45,703 nt of DNA from Kiritimatiellales bacterium (GTDB lineage Bacteria; Verrucomicrobiota; Kiritimatiellia; Kiritimatiellales; Pontiellaceae), in the NCBI GenBank assembly GCA_003246265.1, contig QKAU01000033.1:1-45703 (forward strand). The letters are read 5' to 3'. Position numbers and translations under genes: made by a program. Positions 16,874 to 24,822 of this stretch are shown here, in pieces; within the stretch, counting starts at the first letter, position 1, and every line of letters begins with the position of its first letter. Under the pieces are notes generated by a model that saw only the letters and a program-made list of their open reading frames with translations, ran no database searches and was not told where the DNA came from.

Positions 16874-18430
16874 ATGCCCGACGGCTATCCAGGGCAGGCG
16901 AAGCGACGCCCGATGGTAGGACTGGGGATTGCGGTCGTTGCCGGGATGGCGCTTGGGGCCAGCGCCATCATCTCCTTGGAGCTCCTTTGGGTGGCAAGCT
17001 TCGCCCTGCTGGTGGCCGGGATGGCCTTGCGCCGCTCGCGGAGGTCGACCCTGCTGGTCCACCTGGCCGTGGCGGCCGTGGCGGCTTGCCGATTCCAGCT
17101 GACCGATCCAGGCCTCTCCCCGGCATCGATCGACCGCATGGCCGGACAGCTTCCGGTGGAGGAAGCGGAGGTTGAGGGGTGGATCTGCTCCGAGCCGGAA
17201 TTCCATCCCTACGGATCGCGGAACCTCGGATTCTGGCTCTTCAGCCTGCAATGCGAAGGGATTCGCGCCGGTGGGGGGTGGACGACCCGCCGGGGCACGA
17301 TCGATGTGGTGCTTTCCGGGGCCGAGGCGTCAACCGTTGCGCGGATCGGCGATCGCGTCCGGCTCGCAGGTGTACTGGCGAAGCGCAAATATCCCGGTGG
17401 CCATGCCATCGAATTGAAGGTGGTCCGCCCCGGCGACTGCCTGACCATCTCTACACGGCATGCCGCGCTGCGGCCCGGCAGCCTGGGCAGGGCGATCCGC
17501 GGGGCCCTGGAAGGGCGCCTGGAGGTGGGGATCGAGGACCTTGCCTCCCAGCAGGCCATCCTCAAGGCCCTGGTGCTGGGCAGACGTGATGCCGTTCCCC
17601 GGGAAACCATGGAGCCCTTCCGCCGTACCGGTGCGATCCACATCTTCGCGATCTCGGGACTGCATGTCGGGATTGCCGGCTTGCTGCTGGCCGTCCTGTT
17701 GCAGGCCGCCGGGATGCCGCGGGACTGGCTGGGGGCGGGGCTTCTGCCGCTGCTGTCCCTCTACGTGGTAGCCACGGGCATGTCGGCCAGCGCATTGCGC
17801 GCGTTGACCATGGCCGGCGTCTACCTCCTCGCCCCGCTGGTGCGCCGCGAACCGGATGTCCCGTCCTCCGTGGCCTTTGCCGCCATCCTGCTGCTTTTCA
17901 TCCAACCCATGGAACTGCTATCGGCCGGTTTCGTATTCTCGTTTGCCGTGGTTTCCGCGCTCGTCATGGCCTACTCGGCCGTTCCCGCGCACTGGCTGGC
18001 GCACGGCGGCTGGCTGCGCCGCTACGTGGTTTCGCTGGCCGTGACCTCCTTTGCGGCCAGCCTGGCCGCCATGCCGCTTACGGCGCTCTATTTCGGCACC
18101 TACTCGCCTATTGCGCTGGCGGGCAACCTGGTCGTGGTGCCGTTGACCTTCTGCATCGTCCTGTCGGGGTGGCTGTCGTTGGCGATCCCTTTCCTGTCGG
18201 GCCTCTTCAACCATGCGGCCGTGGCGTTCATCGATCTAATGGTCTCGGCAGTGCGGCTTCTGGATGCCGTGCCCGGTTCGTGCGTCGACGTCGTCTCGCC
18301 GCCGCTGCCCGCCGTGCTGCTGTGGTTTGCCAGCCTGGCCTACCTGTTTACGCACGGAAGCGTCAGGCGGGCGTTGCCGCCCGCCCTGGCCGGGCTCGTC
18401 CTTGCCATGCTATGGGGTCTTGCGGGCTGA
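16874..18430 (+). CDS. comEC: ComEC/Rec2-type competence channel protein without MBL domain
   Basis: A 518-residue polytopic membrane protein. Near the N-terminus are two or three helices, then an OB-like soluble region with [11 protein letters not shown] and [12 protein letters not shown]. The competence core begins with the conserved [14 protein letters not shown] (His256) and continues with about seven helices to the end, including [19 protein letters not shown], another ComEC landmark. ComEC transports single-stranded DNA during natural transformation. Full-length ComEC has a C-terminal metallo-beta-lactamase nuclease domain; none is present here and the frame ends right after the last helix. 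The last 21 bases overlap the convergent trhO. Identity is good; competence function in this organism is inference. Confidence 0.9.
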   Translation: MPDGYPGQAKRRPMVGLGIAVVAGMALGASAIISLELLWVASFALLVAGMALRRSRRSTLLVHLAVAAVAACRFQLTDPGLSPASIDRMAGQLPVEEAEVEGWICSEPEFHPYGSRNLGFWLFSLQCEGIRAGGGWTTRRGTIDVVLSGAEASTVARIGDRVRLAGVLAKRKYPGGHAIELKVVRPGDCLTISTRHAALRPGSLGRAIRGALEGRLEVGIEDLASQQAILKALVLGRRDAVPRETMEPFRRTGAIHIFAISGLHVGIAGLLLAVLLQAAGMPRDWLGAGLLPLLSLYVVATGMSASALRALTMAGVYLLAPLVRREPDVPSSVAFAAILLLFIQPMELLSAGFVFSFAVVSALVMAYSAVPAHWLAHGGWLRRYVVSLAVTSFAASLAAMPLTALYFGTYSPIALAGNLVVVPLTFCIVLSGWLSLAIPFLSGLFNHAAVAFIDLMVSAVRLLDAVPGSCVDVVSPPLPAVLLWFASLAYLFTHGSVRRALPPALAGLVLAMLWGLAG

Positions 18431-19396
18431 GGCCTGCGCGGCGCGCAGGCGCTTGCGCTGCCGCCGCCCTTCGCCGACGGCCCCGCCGGCGGCTCCCAAG
18501 TGGGCTTCGCCCCGTTCACCGGCCAGTCGGACCTGGCGTTCGCGCTCTCGCAGGCGTTCCTTCCGCTCTGCCGAGGTTTCGCCGTGGCAACGGGGGCAGC
18601 TTACGCCGGGCTGGTAGAGTTCGCTGGCGCGATCCTTCGGGCCGATGGGCCTGCGGCAGCCATGGCATAGCTCGTGGCAACCCTTCTCCAGCATGTGCCC
18701 GAGGGCGACGCGCTGGTCGAAGACAAAGCATTCGCCCTCCCAGAGGGATTCCTCCTCGGGAATCTCCTCGAGGTATCCGAGGATGCCGCCTTTCAGGTGG
18801 TAGACCTCGTCGAAGCCGAGCTTCTTGAGGTAGGCGGTCGACTTTTCGCAGCGGATGCCGCCGGTGCAGAACATGGCCACCTTCCGGTGGCAGGCGGGAT
18901 CGAGGTTTTCGGCGACGTAGCGGGGGAAGTCGCGGAACGACCGGGTGTGTGGATCGATGGCGTTGCGGAAGCTGCCGATCGCGGTTTCATAGTCGTTGCG
19001 GGTATCGATCACCACCGTTGCGGGATCGCTGATCAGCTCATTCCAGTCGCTTGGCTCCACATAGGTGCCCGCCGAAGAGCGGGGATCGATGCCCTCGACG
19101 CCGAGGGTGACGATCTCCCTTTTCAGCCGGACCTTGGCCCGGAAGAATGGATTGGTGTCGTGCCGGGAGAATTTGGCGTCGATGTCCGCCATGCGGGGGT
19201 CGGAGCGGAGCCGGACAAGGAGTGCGTCGATGGCTTCGCCGGAACCGGCAACGGTTCCGTTGATGCCTTCGCGGGCCAGCAGGAGGGTTCCAAGGATGCC
19301 GAGTCCGTGCATGAGGTCAAGCAGGGGCTGGCGCAGCATTTCCGGATCCTCGAGAAAGGCAAACTTGTAGAGGGCGCAAACTACGATCGGTTTCAT
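18410..19396 (-). CDS. trhO: tRNA uridine-34 hydroxylase, rhodanese family (TrhO)
   Basis: A 328-residue member of the TrhO/YceA family, which makes 5-hydroxyuridine at tRNA wobble position 34. The N-terminal acylphosphatase-like domain contains [14 protein letters not shown]. The rhodanese domain has [10 protein letters not shown] and the active loop [14 protein letters not shown] (Cys177 and Cys183). The C-terminal part has paired cysteines (CHGC and CPRC) normal for the family, then a basic, low-complexity tail of about 45 residues. The start at 19396 gives the standard N-terminus [12 protein letters not shown]; the longer frame is spurious. It is convergent with the ComEC gene and overlaps it by 21 bases. 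Confidence 0.93.
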   Translation of the reverse strand: MKPIVVCALYKFAFLEDPEMLRQPLLDLMHGLGILGTLLLAREGINGTVAGSGEAIDALLVRLRSDPRMADIDAKFSRHDTNPFFRAKVRLKREIVTLGVEGIDPRSSAGTYVEPSDWNELISDPATVVIDTRNDYETAIGSFRNAIDPHTRSFRDFPRYVAENLDPACHRKVAMFCTGGIRCEKSTAYLKKLGFDEVYHLKGGILGYLEEIPEEESLWEGECFVFDQRVALGHMLEKGCHELCHGCRRPIGPKDRASELYQPGVSCPRCHGETSAERKERLRERERQVRLAGERGEAHLGAAGGAVGEGRRQRKRLRAAQASARKTP

Positions 19397-19457
19397 GGTG
19401 CGGGCCGTATTAGGATTCCCGGCTCCCGGCGGCAACAACCAAGAAGGGAAAATAAGA

Positions 19458-20120
19458 CTAGCCGTGGAAGAAGACCTCCCGGTGGATCCGTTCGAGGGGA
19501 ATGCCCTGCGCGCGCAGCCACGCGGTGGCTTCGCCGACCATGCTTTCGCGGCCGCAGGCGTAGTAGTGGTGCCTGTCGTCGAGCGGCAGGGCGGAGAAGA
19601 GACCGGTGATGCGCCCGTGGCGATGCCGGGTAGCCTCGCGCGAAACGGCGAGGTGTGTTGGGCAACGTTTGTCCAGTGTATCGAAGCCGGCCGCATCGGA
19701 TTCATGGCGCACGCCGTAGAGGCAGCAGGAGGGGGGGCGGTCGAAGGTGGCGACATAGGAGAGGAAGGGGGCGATGCCCGTGCCGGTGGCCATAAAGGCA
19801 AAAGGAGCGTCGCCGATCTCCTGGCCGGGGCGGAACCATCCGAACGGCGGGGAGATGCGTACCGTGTCGCCCGAGGTTCGGCCCGCCAGCCAGGGCGATA
19901 CCTCGCCGCCGTCCATTTCGCGGATCAGGAAGCGCAGGTCGGCATCGCGGGAACCCGACGCGATGCTGTAGGGGCGGGACTGACCGCCTCCGTTGTACAG
20001 GGCCACGCAGTCTCCGGGGGTGAAGGCGAGGCCGTTGCGTTCGAGGGCGACTTCATACAGGCCGTGCCCATACGCCTTGACGGAAAGTACGGCATGGGTG
20101 CTGCAATCCAGATTGATCAT
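19458..20120 (-). CDS. FAD-dependent ferredoxin/flavin NAD(P)H reductase
   Basis: A 220-residue reductase of the ferredoxin-NADP reductase superfamily. The FAD-binding barrel has the RPYSIAS motif; the nucleotide half has [11 protein letters not shown] and ends with [17 protein letters not shown] and the C-terminal EVFFHG. No 2Fe-2S domain is fused. GAGGTG just upstream supports ATG 20120. A GTG at 20144, immediately after the stop of the preceding gene, would add 8 residues (228 in all) and is the alternative. It follows the PanE-family gene on the same strand, so they are likely co-transcribed. The 2[4Fe-4S] ferredoxin 6 kb away is a conceivable partner, unproven. Confidence 0.88.
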   Translation of the reverse strand: MINLDCSTHAVLSVKAYGHGLYEVALERNGLAFTPGDCVALYNGGGQSRPYSIASGSRDADLRFLIREMDGGEVSPWLAGRTSGDTVRISPPFGWFRPGQEIGDAPFAFMATGTGIAPFLSYVATFDRPPSCCLYGVRHESDAAGFDTLDKRCPTHLAVSREATRHRHGRITGLFSALPLDDRHHYYACGRESMVGEATAWLRAQGIPLERIHREVFFHG

Positions 20121-20144
20121 TTCCACCTCGCTGAAAAGCGGCAC

Positions 20145-21113
20145 TTAAGCGGATGGCGGCGTCTCTGGCAACCCCCCTAGGCGTCCCGCCTCCATGACTT
20201 GGAGCGTGCGGTAGAGCTTCTCGGTCTCGGGCATGGCCACCCCCGCCGCCTTGGCGGCCAGCAGGGGGGCTCCGTAGATGCTGTCGATTTCCATGGGCAG
20301 GCCCCGGTCGTAGTCCAGCTTCATGCTGGTGGCGTAGGGCTTCATCCGTTCCGTATCGGACATCATTTTTTCGAGGAATGCCGACTCGATGGGACGGGCG
20401 CAGGCCGCGGCCGCCGCGGCCGTCTCCTCCATCAGCTCCCGGCAGAGGGCGCGTAGCGTGGGATCGGCGACCAGCACGTCGGTCAAGGCGTCGTGCGCAA
20501 CGGACAATCCGTTGAACGGAATGTTCCAGAGCAGTTTCTTCCAGCGCGCCAGGGGGAGATCCTCCACCAACCTGGTCGGGATGCCCGCCTCCTGGAGGAT
20601 CCCTCCGATCGAACGCAGGCGCGGCGTGATGCCCGCCGGGCGCCCATCGGCGCGGTAATCGCCCAGCGTGACGAGGCCGTAGTCGAGGTGGCGTATCGCA
20701 CCGGGCCCGGTCTTGTTCGCGCACAGGAAGCAGAGGCCTCCCACGACCCGGTCATGGCCGATCGTGGCACCCACCGTCTGCTCGCTGCCCAGTCCGTTCT
20801 GCAGGGTCAGCACCACGCCGCCCGGCTTGAGGATATGGGGCAGGATGGAGGGCAGGAGATGGTTGGCCGTCGTTTTCAGGGCCACGATGGCCAGATCGCA
20901 ACGAGGCATCATCCTAGCCTCTCCGTACGCGTTGACGCAGGGAAGAACAAAGTTCCCGTCGCGCGACTCAATGGATAGCCCATGGCTCCGCACATGCTCG
21001 ACATCGTGGTGCAGCAGAAAATGGAGCTGGAAGCCCGCCCGCTGCAGCAAGGCACCGTAGTATCCCCCCACGGCCCCCGTTCCCACTACGGCAATCTTCG
21101 TTCCACTGTCCAT
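20145..21113 (-). CDS. panE: Ketopantoate reductase (PanE/ApbA) family protein
   Basis: A 322-residue NADPH-dependent reductase. PanE converts 2-dehydropantoate to pantoate on the way to coenzyme A. The N-terminus has the Rossmann motif GTGAVGGYYG (residues 11-20); DLAIVALKTTAN and LTLQNGLGSE are typical PanE strands; ARWKKLLWNIPFNGLS carries the catalytic lysine region; EIDSIYGAPLLAAKAAGV is the conserved C-terminal block. Length is normal. The family includes other ketoacid reductases, and no other pantothenate gene is present, so substrate is likely but not certain. It lies downstream of the small RHH-like gene, separated by a terminator, and runs directly into the flavin reductase gene. 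Confidence 0.87.
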   Translation of the reverse strand: MDSGTKIAVVGTGAVGGYYGALLQRAGFQLHFLLHHDVEHVRSHGLSIESRDGNFVLPCVNAYGEARMMPRCDLAIVALKTTANHLLPSILPHILKPGGVVLTLQNGLGSEQTVGATIGHDRVVGGLCFLCANKTGPGAIRHLDYGLVTLGDYRADGRPAGITPRLRSIGGILQEAGIPTRLVEDLPLARWKKLLWNIPFNGLSVAHDALTDVLVADPTLRALCRELMEETAAAAAACARPIESAFLEKMMSDTERMKPYATSMKLDYDRGLPMEIDSIYGAPLLAAKAAGVAMPETEKLYRTLQVMEAGRLGGLPETPPSA

Positions 21114-21154
21114 GGCGGGATACTGTCAGACGCGCCGCGACGGAAAAGACAAAA

Positions 21155-21185
21155 ACCGGCTCCATATGCAGACGGTGGAGCCGGT
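21155..21185 (-). terminator. Rho-independent terminator of the small RHH-like gene
   Basis: Perfect 10-base stem ACCGGCTCCA/TGGAGCCGGT with an 11-base loop. On the minus strand it continues TTTTGTCTTTTCC. It begins 30 bases after the stop of the 59-residue gene, so that gene forms its own transcript. Confidence 0.9.
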
Positions 21186-21215
21186 CGGTCCGTTTTCCCA
21201 GGTTCGGGGTGGTAG

Positions 21216-21395
21216 CTAGTTTTCCTGGAGCTTGAGCTTGTTGCCCGATTTGAGCCATTCGCCCAGGATGATCTTGCAGTATGCACCGGTCGAGATCTGC
21301 ATCGACGCCGCGCGCTTTTCCAGCTCCCTGGCCATCTCCAGTTTCATGTTGATGCCTATGGTTTTGGTTCCTTTTCCTGCCGGATTCGTAGCCAT
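21216..21395 (-). CDS. Small ribbon-helix-helix-like protein
   Basis: A 59-residue protein. A short flexible N-terminus (MATNPAGKGTK) is followed by a strand and two helices: TIGINMKLEMARELEKRAASM, then ISTGAYCKIILGEWLKSGN. This strand-helix-helix pattern fits the Arc/CopG ribbon-helix-helix fold, in which paired strands from a dimer contact DNA. An excellent AAGGAGG lies 9 bases before the ATG and a strong terminator follows, so it looks like an efficiently expressed single-gene unit. No toxin gene is adjacent, which argues against a simple antitoxin. Fold is predicted from pattern only. Confidence 0.75.
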   Translation of the reverse strand: MATNPAGKGTKTIGINMKLEMARELEKRAASMQISTGAYCKIILGEWLKSGNKLKLQEN

Positions 21396-21554
21396 GGTAC
21401 TCGCCTCCTTTCGACCTGGTCGGAATGATAGAGGCCGCTGCCCGGTTTGTAAACTTGAAACATGTGGAGCAATGTTTTTTCCAATGCCGGGTCTATGCAT
21501 GGAATTTGATCTTCTAATCAGAACAGGCAGGATTTTTCGGCTGATTATGGGGCA

Positions 21555-22058
21555 TCAAAGGATTCCGGTGCGGCCCAGCTCCCGAAAGATGCGTTCGACT
21601 TCCGCATGGGAGGCATCGATGAAGTCCTCGTAGTCCGCGGTATTCTGCCCGGTGGGGTCGGGAATATCGTGTATCTCGTCCGGATCGCCGCTCCACAGGT
21701 ATTCCATCATGCGAAAGGTCTTTTCTCTGGCTTCGGGAAATCGTGCGATGATCTCATCCTTCTGGTACTGCTCCATCACCAGGATGGCATCGGCCTTTCG
21801 TATGGTTTTCGAGGTCAGGGGATCCGAGCGATGGCCCTTGAGGCTGAAACCGTGGATCCGGGCGACATGCTGGACCACTTGGCTCGCCTGACCTCCATGG
21901 CGCGCACGGACACCGCCGGAAACAATGCGGATCTTCCTGCGGGCGTGGGGGAAATGTTGCCTGAGATATTGTTCCATGTAGCCATGCAGGTAGGCGCTTC
22001 GCGTAATGTTCGCCTTGCAGACGACCATGATGGTGAATTTCCTCGAAAATAGAGACAT
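21555..22058 (-). CDS. Low-molecular-weight protein tyrosine phosphatase family
   Basis: A 167-residue LMW-PTP. The P-loop CKANITRS supplies the nucleophile Cys14 and Arg20 (CX5R) at the end of the first strand (FTIMVVC). The general acid is Asp134 in DIPDPTG, in the usual C-terminal position, followed by DYEDF. Relatives include Wzb and YwlE phosphatases and thioredoxin-linked ArsC arsenate reductases; the DP loop favours phosphatase over reductase. Start 22058 gives the usual short lead-in to strand 1; ATG 22076 and ATG 22028 are alternatives, none with a strong ribosome site. It is divergent from the tandem winged-helix regulator, with two palindromes in between. Confidence 0.88.
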   Translation of the reverse strand: MSLFSRKFTIMVVCKANITRSAYLHGYMEQYLRQHFPHARRKIRIVSGGVRARHGGQASQVVQHVARIHGFSLKGHRSDPLTSKTIRKADAILVMEQYQKDEIIARFPEAREKTFRMMEYLWSGDPDEIHDIPDPTGQNTADYEDFIDASHAEVERIFRELGRTGIL

Positions 22059-22118
22059 GAAGCGAGGATAGGCCATCCCTTGGGAACGAAGCAATGGCAA
22101 CAAAGAGAAACATCGACT

Positions 22119-22150
22119 CCATTCCCATACTTCATGAAGTGTGGGAATGG
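22119..22150. promoter_or_regulatory. Long palindrome, candidate operator 1
   Basis: A 32-base inverted repeat centred on TTCATGAA. The left arm is CCATTCCCATACTTCA and the right arm TGAAGTGTGGGAATGG, with only one mismatched pair. It lies 60 bases upstream of the phosphatase start and 70 bases upstream of the regulator start. It shares ACTTCATGAAGTGTGGGA, followed by A or G and TGG, with the second site. No T-run follows, so a terminator is unlikely. Confidence 0.75.
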
Positions 22151-22184
22151 TTAGGGACTTGATATTTCCAACCGCATCTCATAT

Positions 22185-22202
22185 CACACTTCATGAAGTG
22201 TG
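22185..22202. promoter_or_regulatory. Perfect palindrome, candidate operator 2
   Basis: The 18-base sequence CACACTTCATGAAGTGTG is a perfect inverted repeat. Its right side continues GGAGTGG, matching operator 1 over about 22 bases. The two centres are 59 bases apart. The site ends just before the GGAGGAGG ribosome site of the regulator gene, an ideal place for autorepression. Confidence 0.78.
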
Positions 22203-22219
22203 GGAGTGGAGGAGGTTGC

Positions 22220-22771
22220 ATGCCGGATCTGCATCCATCGTTGTGGCGAACCTGCCGGGTGCTTGCCAACGCCAACCGTGTTGGCCTGCTTTGGCGCCTG
22301 TTCGAACTCGAAGAGTCGTCCATGGGGAGGCTTGCCGAGGCGTGCGGCCTGGGTGGAAGCTCGGCCTGCATGCATTTGAGGGCGTTGAATGCCCGGGGGC
22401 TGATCCGGGCCGAGCGCCGCCGGACGCACGTGTTCTATCGTCCGGTGGCCAACCCCGAGGTGGCCCATGCCGTGGCCCTTCTGGGGGCCTTGCGCCGGAG
22501 CCATGCCGACGGGGATTCGGCTGCCAAAGTGATCAGGGCGGCGACCGCGTTCACCCATCCCCGTCGGATCGAGGTGGTGCGTTCGCTGGGCGAGGGGGCG
22601 AAGGATTTTTCGACACTGGCCGTTGAAACCGGAATCTCCGTGCCGGCACTGGCGCGCCATGTCGCAAAGCTGGCAAAACGCGATATCCTGAAACGAACGG
22701 CGGAGGGGTTTGCCCTTCTACCGCAGAGCGATCCGCTATGCGCCTGTCTGCTCAGGGCGGCGATGGCGTGA
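22220..22771 (+). CDS. Tandem winged-helix (ArsR-like) transcriptional regulator
   Basis: A 183-residue protein made of two helix-turn-helix units in series. Unit 1 (about residues 4-75) is ArsR-like: LANANRVGLLWRLFE, MGRLAEACGLGGSSACMHLRALNARGLI (recognition helix), then a wing RAERRRTHVFYR. Unit 2 (about 105-170) repeats the plan: THPRRIEVVRSLGEG, FSTLAVETGISVPALARHVAKLAKRDIL, wing KRTAEGFALL. An ArsR metal motif (ELCVCDL-type) is absent; cysteines occur singly and as CAC near the C-terminus. The start at 22220 is set by GGAGGAGG; the earlier ATG at 22193 lies inside a palindrome. Probably autoregulated through the two upstream palindromes. Confidence 0.86.
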   Translation: MPDLHPSLWRTCRVLANANRVGLLWRLFELEESSMGRLAEACGLGGSSACMHLRALNARGLIRAERRRTHVFYRPVANPEVAHAVALLGALRRSHADGDSAAKVIRAATAFTHPRRIEVVRSLGEGAKDFSTLAVETGISVPALARHVAKLAKRDILKRTAEGFALLPQSDPLCACLLRAAMA

Positions 22772-22826
22772 TTTTTTTCTGTGGCAGGCCGGTGAAGGCA
22801 TGTAGATTCCGCGGTGCAGATGCGTG

Positions 22827-24212
22827 ATGAAGACGACGTTTAAGATCATGGGACTGGTTGCCGGCCTGGGGCTGGTCCTCCTGCTCTCACTGCACCTCTT
22901 CCTGCAATATGGCCTGACCCGGGCGATGCGCGAAGTCGTTCTTCCGCGCATCAGGCAGGAGACCGGTATCGACCTGCGCGTGGGAGGGCTTTCCATCAAC
23001 CTGCCGAAAGGGCAGCTGGCCATTCGGGAGATCGAGGTGCGGAATCCGGAAGGATTCCTGCTTGAAAACCTGGCATCTGTCGGGCGCGTGGTGCTGGAGG
23101 TCGACCTGCTCCGGCTGCTCAAGGATAAAACCCTCGCGGTCCATGACCTGGAGATTGAGGGGGGGGTGGTGAACATCGTGCGCGACCGGGAAGGCGTCAT
23201 GAATTTGGAACGGTTGGAAGCCGGGCTTGCCCAACCGCCCCTGTCTCCGTCCCTGCCCGAATCCGCCTCTCCAGGATCCGGCCAGCCTGCGCTGGAACGC
23301 GCTCCCGGAACCGTGCGGCAGGATCCGGTTCCCCGGCCCGTCGAGCCGTTGCCCGAGATGATTGTGGAGCACCTGAAGGGCGACGCCATCGTCCGCTACG
23401 TGGACTTTCGGTTAAACCAATACGACATCGCGCTCAGGCTGGATATCGAGGGGCGCAATCTCTCGACGGTCGCGGCAACCGACTCCGGCTGGGGCGATCT
23501 TCGTGCGACGGGGGCGTTGGGGAGCGATCGGACGAGCTTTGTGACCGATCTCGCGGTTCGGATGGCTCCGCTAACCGATCTGCAGGCCCCCTCGTTCGAC
23601 CTTGCCGGCAAGATTATGGAGATCGATCCCCGCATCCTGGAGAAGGTCTACGGCAAGGCGGGGATCCGGTCCGCGCCGTTCGGGATCGATCCCGTACTCC
23701 ATTGCCGTCGGGGTTGGTTCGAAGACTCGACGGTCTCGCTCCATCTCCGCGACGTGAAGTTCGAAGAAAAGCTGGCGAGGAGGATGGGCGGCATGGGTAC
23801 GATCGGTTCGCTGCGCTTCAGCGTTCCGGTCGGGGGGTCCTTGCAGCAGCCGGAGTTCGACCTGAGTGCGGCCATGCTGGGTGCGGTGGGTGGCAACATG
23901 CGCAGCGTCCTGGATGCTTGGCTCATGGGCGCTGCCGGGCAGCAAGGCGGGACGGGGCAGGCTCCGGCCGGAACCAGCGATGCCGCGATCGAGGCGCTGG
24001 GTGAAAAGATCGACGAGATCGGCCGGAGCGAAACGGCCAAGCGGATCTTAAAGGATTTGGCAGATGGCGAACCTTCGGCTACAAACGCGCCTTCCCCGGC
24101 CAGTTCCGACGTGCTGGTCGATCTGCTTGGCGAGCAGGTCGAGGAGATTGGGGAGAACGAGGCGCTCAAGAAGGATCTCAAGGATCTAGGGCGGAAGCTT
24201 TTTGGGAGGTAG
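22827..24212 (+). CDS. AsmA-like membrane-anchored protein upstream of plsY
   Basis: A 461-residue protein with an N-terminal membrane helix (about residues 8-27), then an AsmA/TamB-like N-terminal domain: ETGIDLRVGGLSINLPKGQLAIREIEVRNPEGF and LLKDKTLAVHDLEIEGGVVNIVRDREGVMNLERL. A Pro/Ser-rich linker follows, then a second beta domain and a C-terminal helical part with a 22-residue unit repeated twice (codons at 23994-24059 and 24123-24188). A GTG directly precedes the chosen ATG. It is on the same strand as plsY and gpsA and ends 7 bases before plsY starts. AsmA-family proteins take part in lipid traffic or outer-membrane assembly. Confidence 0.77.
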   Translation: MKTTFKIMGLVAGLGLVLLLSLHLFLQYGLTRAMREVVLPRIRQETGIDLRVGGLSINLPKGQLAIREIEVRNPEGFLLENLASVGRVVLEVDLLRLLKDKTLAVHDLEIEGGVVNIVRDREGVMNLERLEAGLAQPPLSPSLPESASPGSGQPALERAPGTVRQDPVPRPVEPLPEMIVEHLKGDAIVRYVDFRLNQYDIALRLDIEGRNLSTVAATDSGWGDLRATGALGSDRTSFVTDLAVRMAPLTDLQAPSFDLAGKIMEIDPRILEKVYGKAGIRSAPFGIDPVLHCRRGWFEDSTVSLHLRDVKFEEKLARRMGGMGTIGSLRFSVPVGGSLQQPEFDLSAAMLGAVGGNMRSVLDAWLMGAAGQQGGTGQAPAGTSDAAIEALGEKIDEIGRSETAKRILKDLADGEPSATNAPSPASSDVLVDLLGEQVEEIGENEALKKDLKDLGRKLFGR

Positions 24213-24219
24213 GGAACAT

Positions 24220-24822
24220 ATGGTTGCAGCGTTTCTGACATTGGCGGCGTACCTGTTCGGGGCGTTGCCCTTCGGCCTGTTCGTGGCCCGGATGCATGGC
24301 ATCGACATCCGCCACCATGGCAGCGGGAACATCGGGGCCACCAACGTATTCCGGGTGGTCGGCAAGGGATGGGGCATCTTCACTTTCGTGCTCGATGCGC
24401 TCAAGGGATTCATCCCGGCGTTTCTCTTCCCGAAGCTTGCCGGCGTGGAAGCGGAATGGGGGGTCTTGTTCGGTGCTGCCGCCATCCTCGGCCATAGCTT
24501 CCCGGTCTACCTGCGCTTCAAGGGCGGCAAGGGAGTGGCCACGAGTGCAGGCATGCTGCTGGGCGTGGCGCCGCTGGCGGTGGGGATCGGTTTCCTGTGC
24601 TGGGTGGTCTGCATGGTGGTATCGCGCTACGTTTCCCTCTCCTCCATCATGGCTGCGCTGGCGGTCGGAGCGAGCATCTGGTTCATGGACAAGCCGCCGG
24701 TGGTTCGGGTCGTCCTGACGGCGTTGGCTGTCCTCGTGGTCTGGCTGCATCGCGCCAACATCAAGCGGTTGCTCAACGGTACGGAAAGCCGCTTTGGGAA
24801 AAAGAAGGAGACGTCGGCATGA
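24220..24822 (+). CDS. plsY: Acyl-phosphate glycerol-3-phosphate acyltransferase
   Basis: A 200-residue membrane enzyme that transfers an acyl group from acyl-phosphate to sn-glycerol-3-phosphate, the first committed step of phospholipid synthesis in most bacteria. The three family motifs are seen: GSGNIGATNVFR near residue 34, HSFPVYLRFKGGKGVAT near 95, and a less conserved C-terminal HRANIKRLLNGTESRFGKK. About five membrane helices are visible. Start 24220 has AGGGA upstream. The stop overlaps the gpsA start (ATGA), coupling it to the gene that makes its substrate. Confidence 0.97.
   Translation: MVAAFLTLAAYLFGALPFGLFVARMHGIDIRHHGSGNIGATNVFRVVGKGWGIFTFVLDALKGFIPAFLFPKLAGVEAEWGVLFGAAAILGHSFPVYLRFKGGKGVATSAGMLLGVAPLAVGIGFLCWVVCMVVSRYVSLSSIMAALAVGASIWFMDKPPVVRVVLTALAVLVVWLHRANIKRLLNGTESRFGKKKETSA

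Noticed and set aside
21216-21395. Antitoxin of a toxin-antitoxin pair
   Set aside because: The gene is a single transcription unit with its own terminator and neither neighbour resembles a toxin.
22119-22150. The long palindrome as a transcription terminator
   Set aside because: No U-tract follows on either strand, it lies between divergent starts, and its core recurs in the second site, which fits an operator better.
21555-22771. Arsenic resistance pair (ArsC plus ArsR)
   Set aside because: The phosphatase has the Asp-Pro general-acid loop of LMW-PTP and no extra redox cysteine pair is evident; the regulator lacks the ArsR metal motif; no ars transporter is present.
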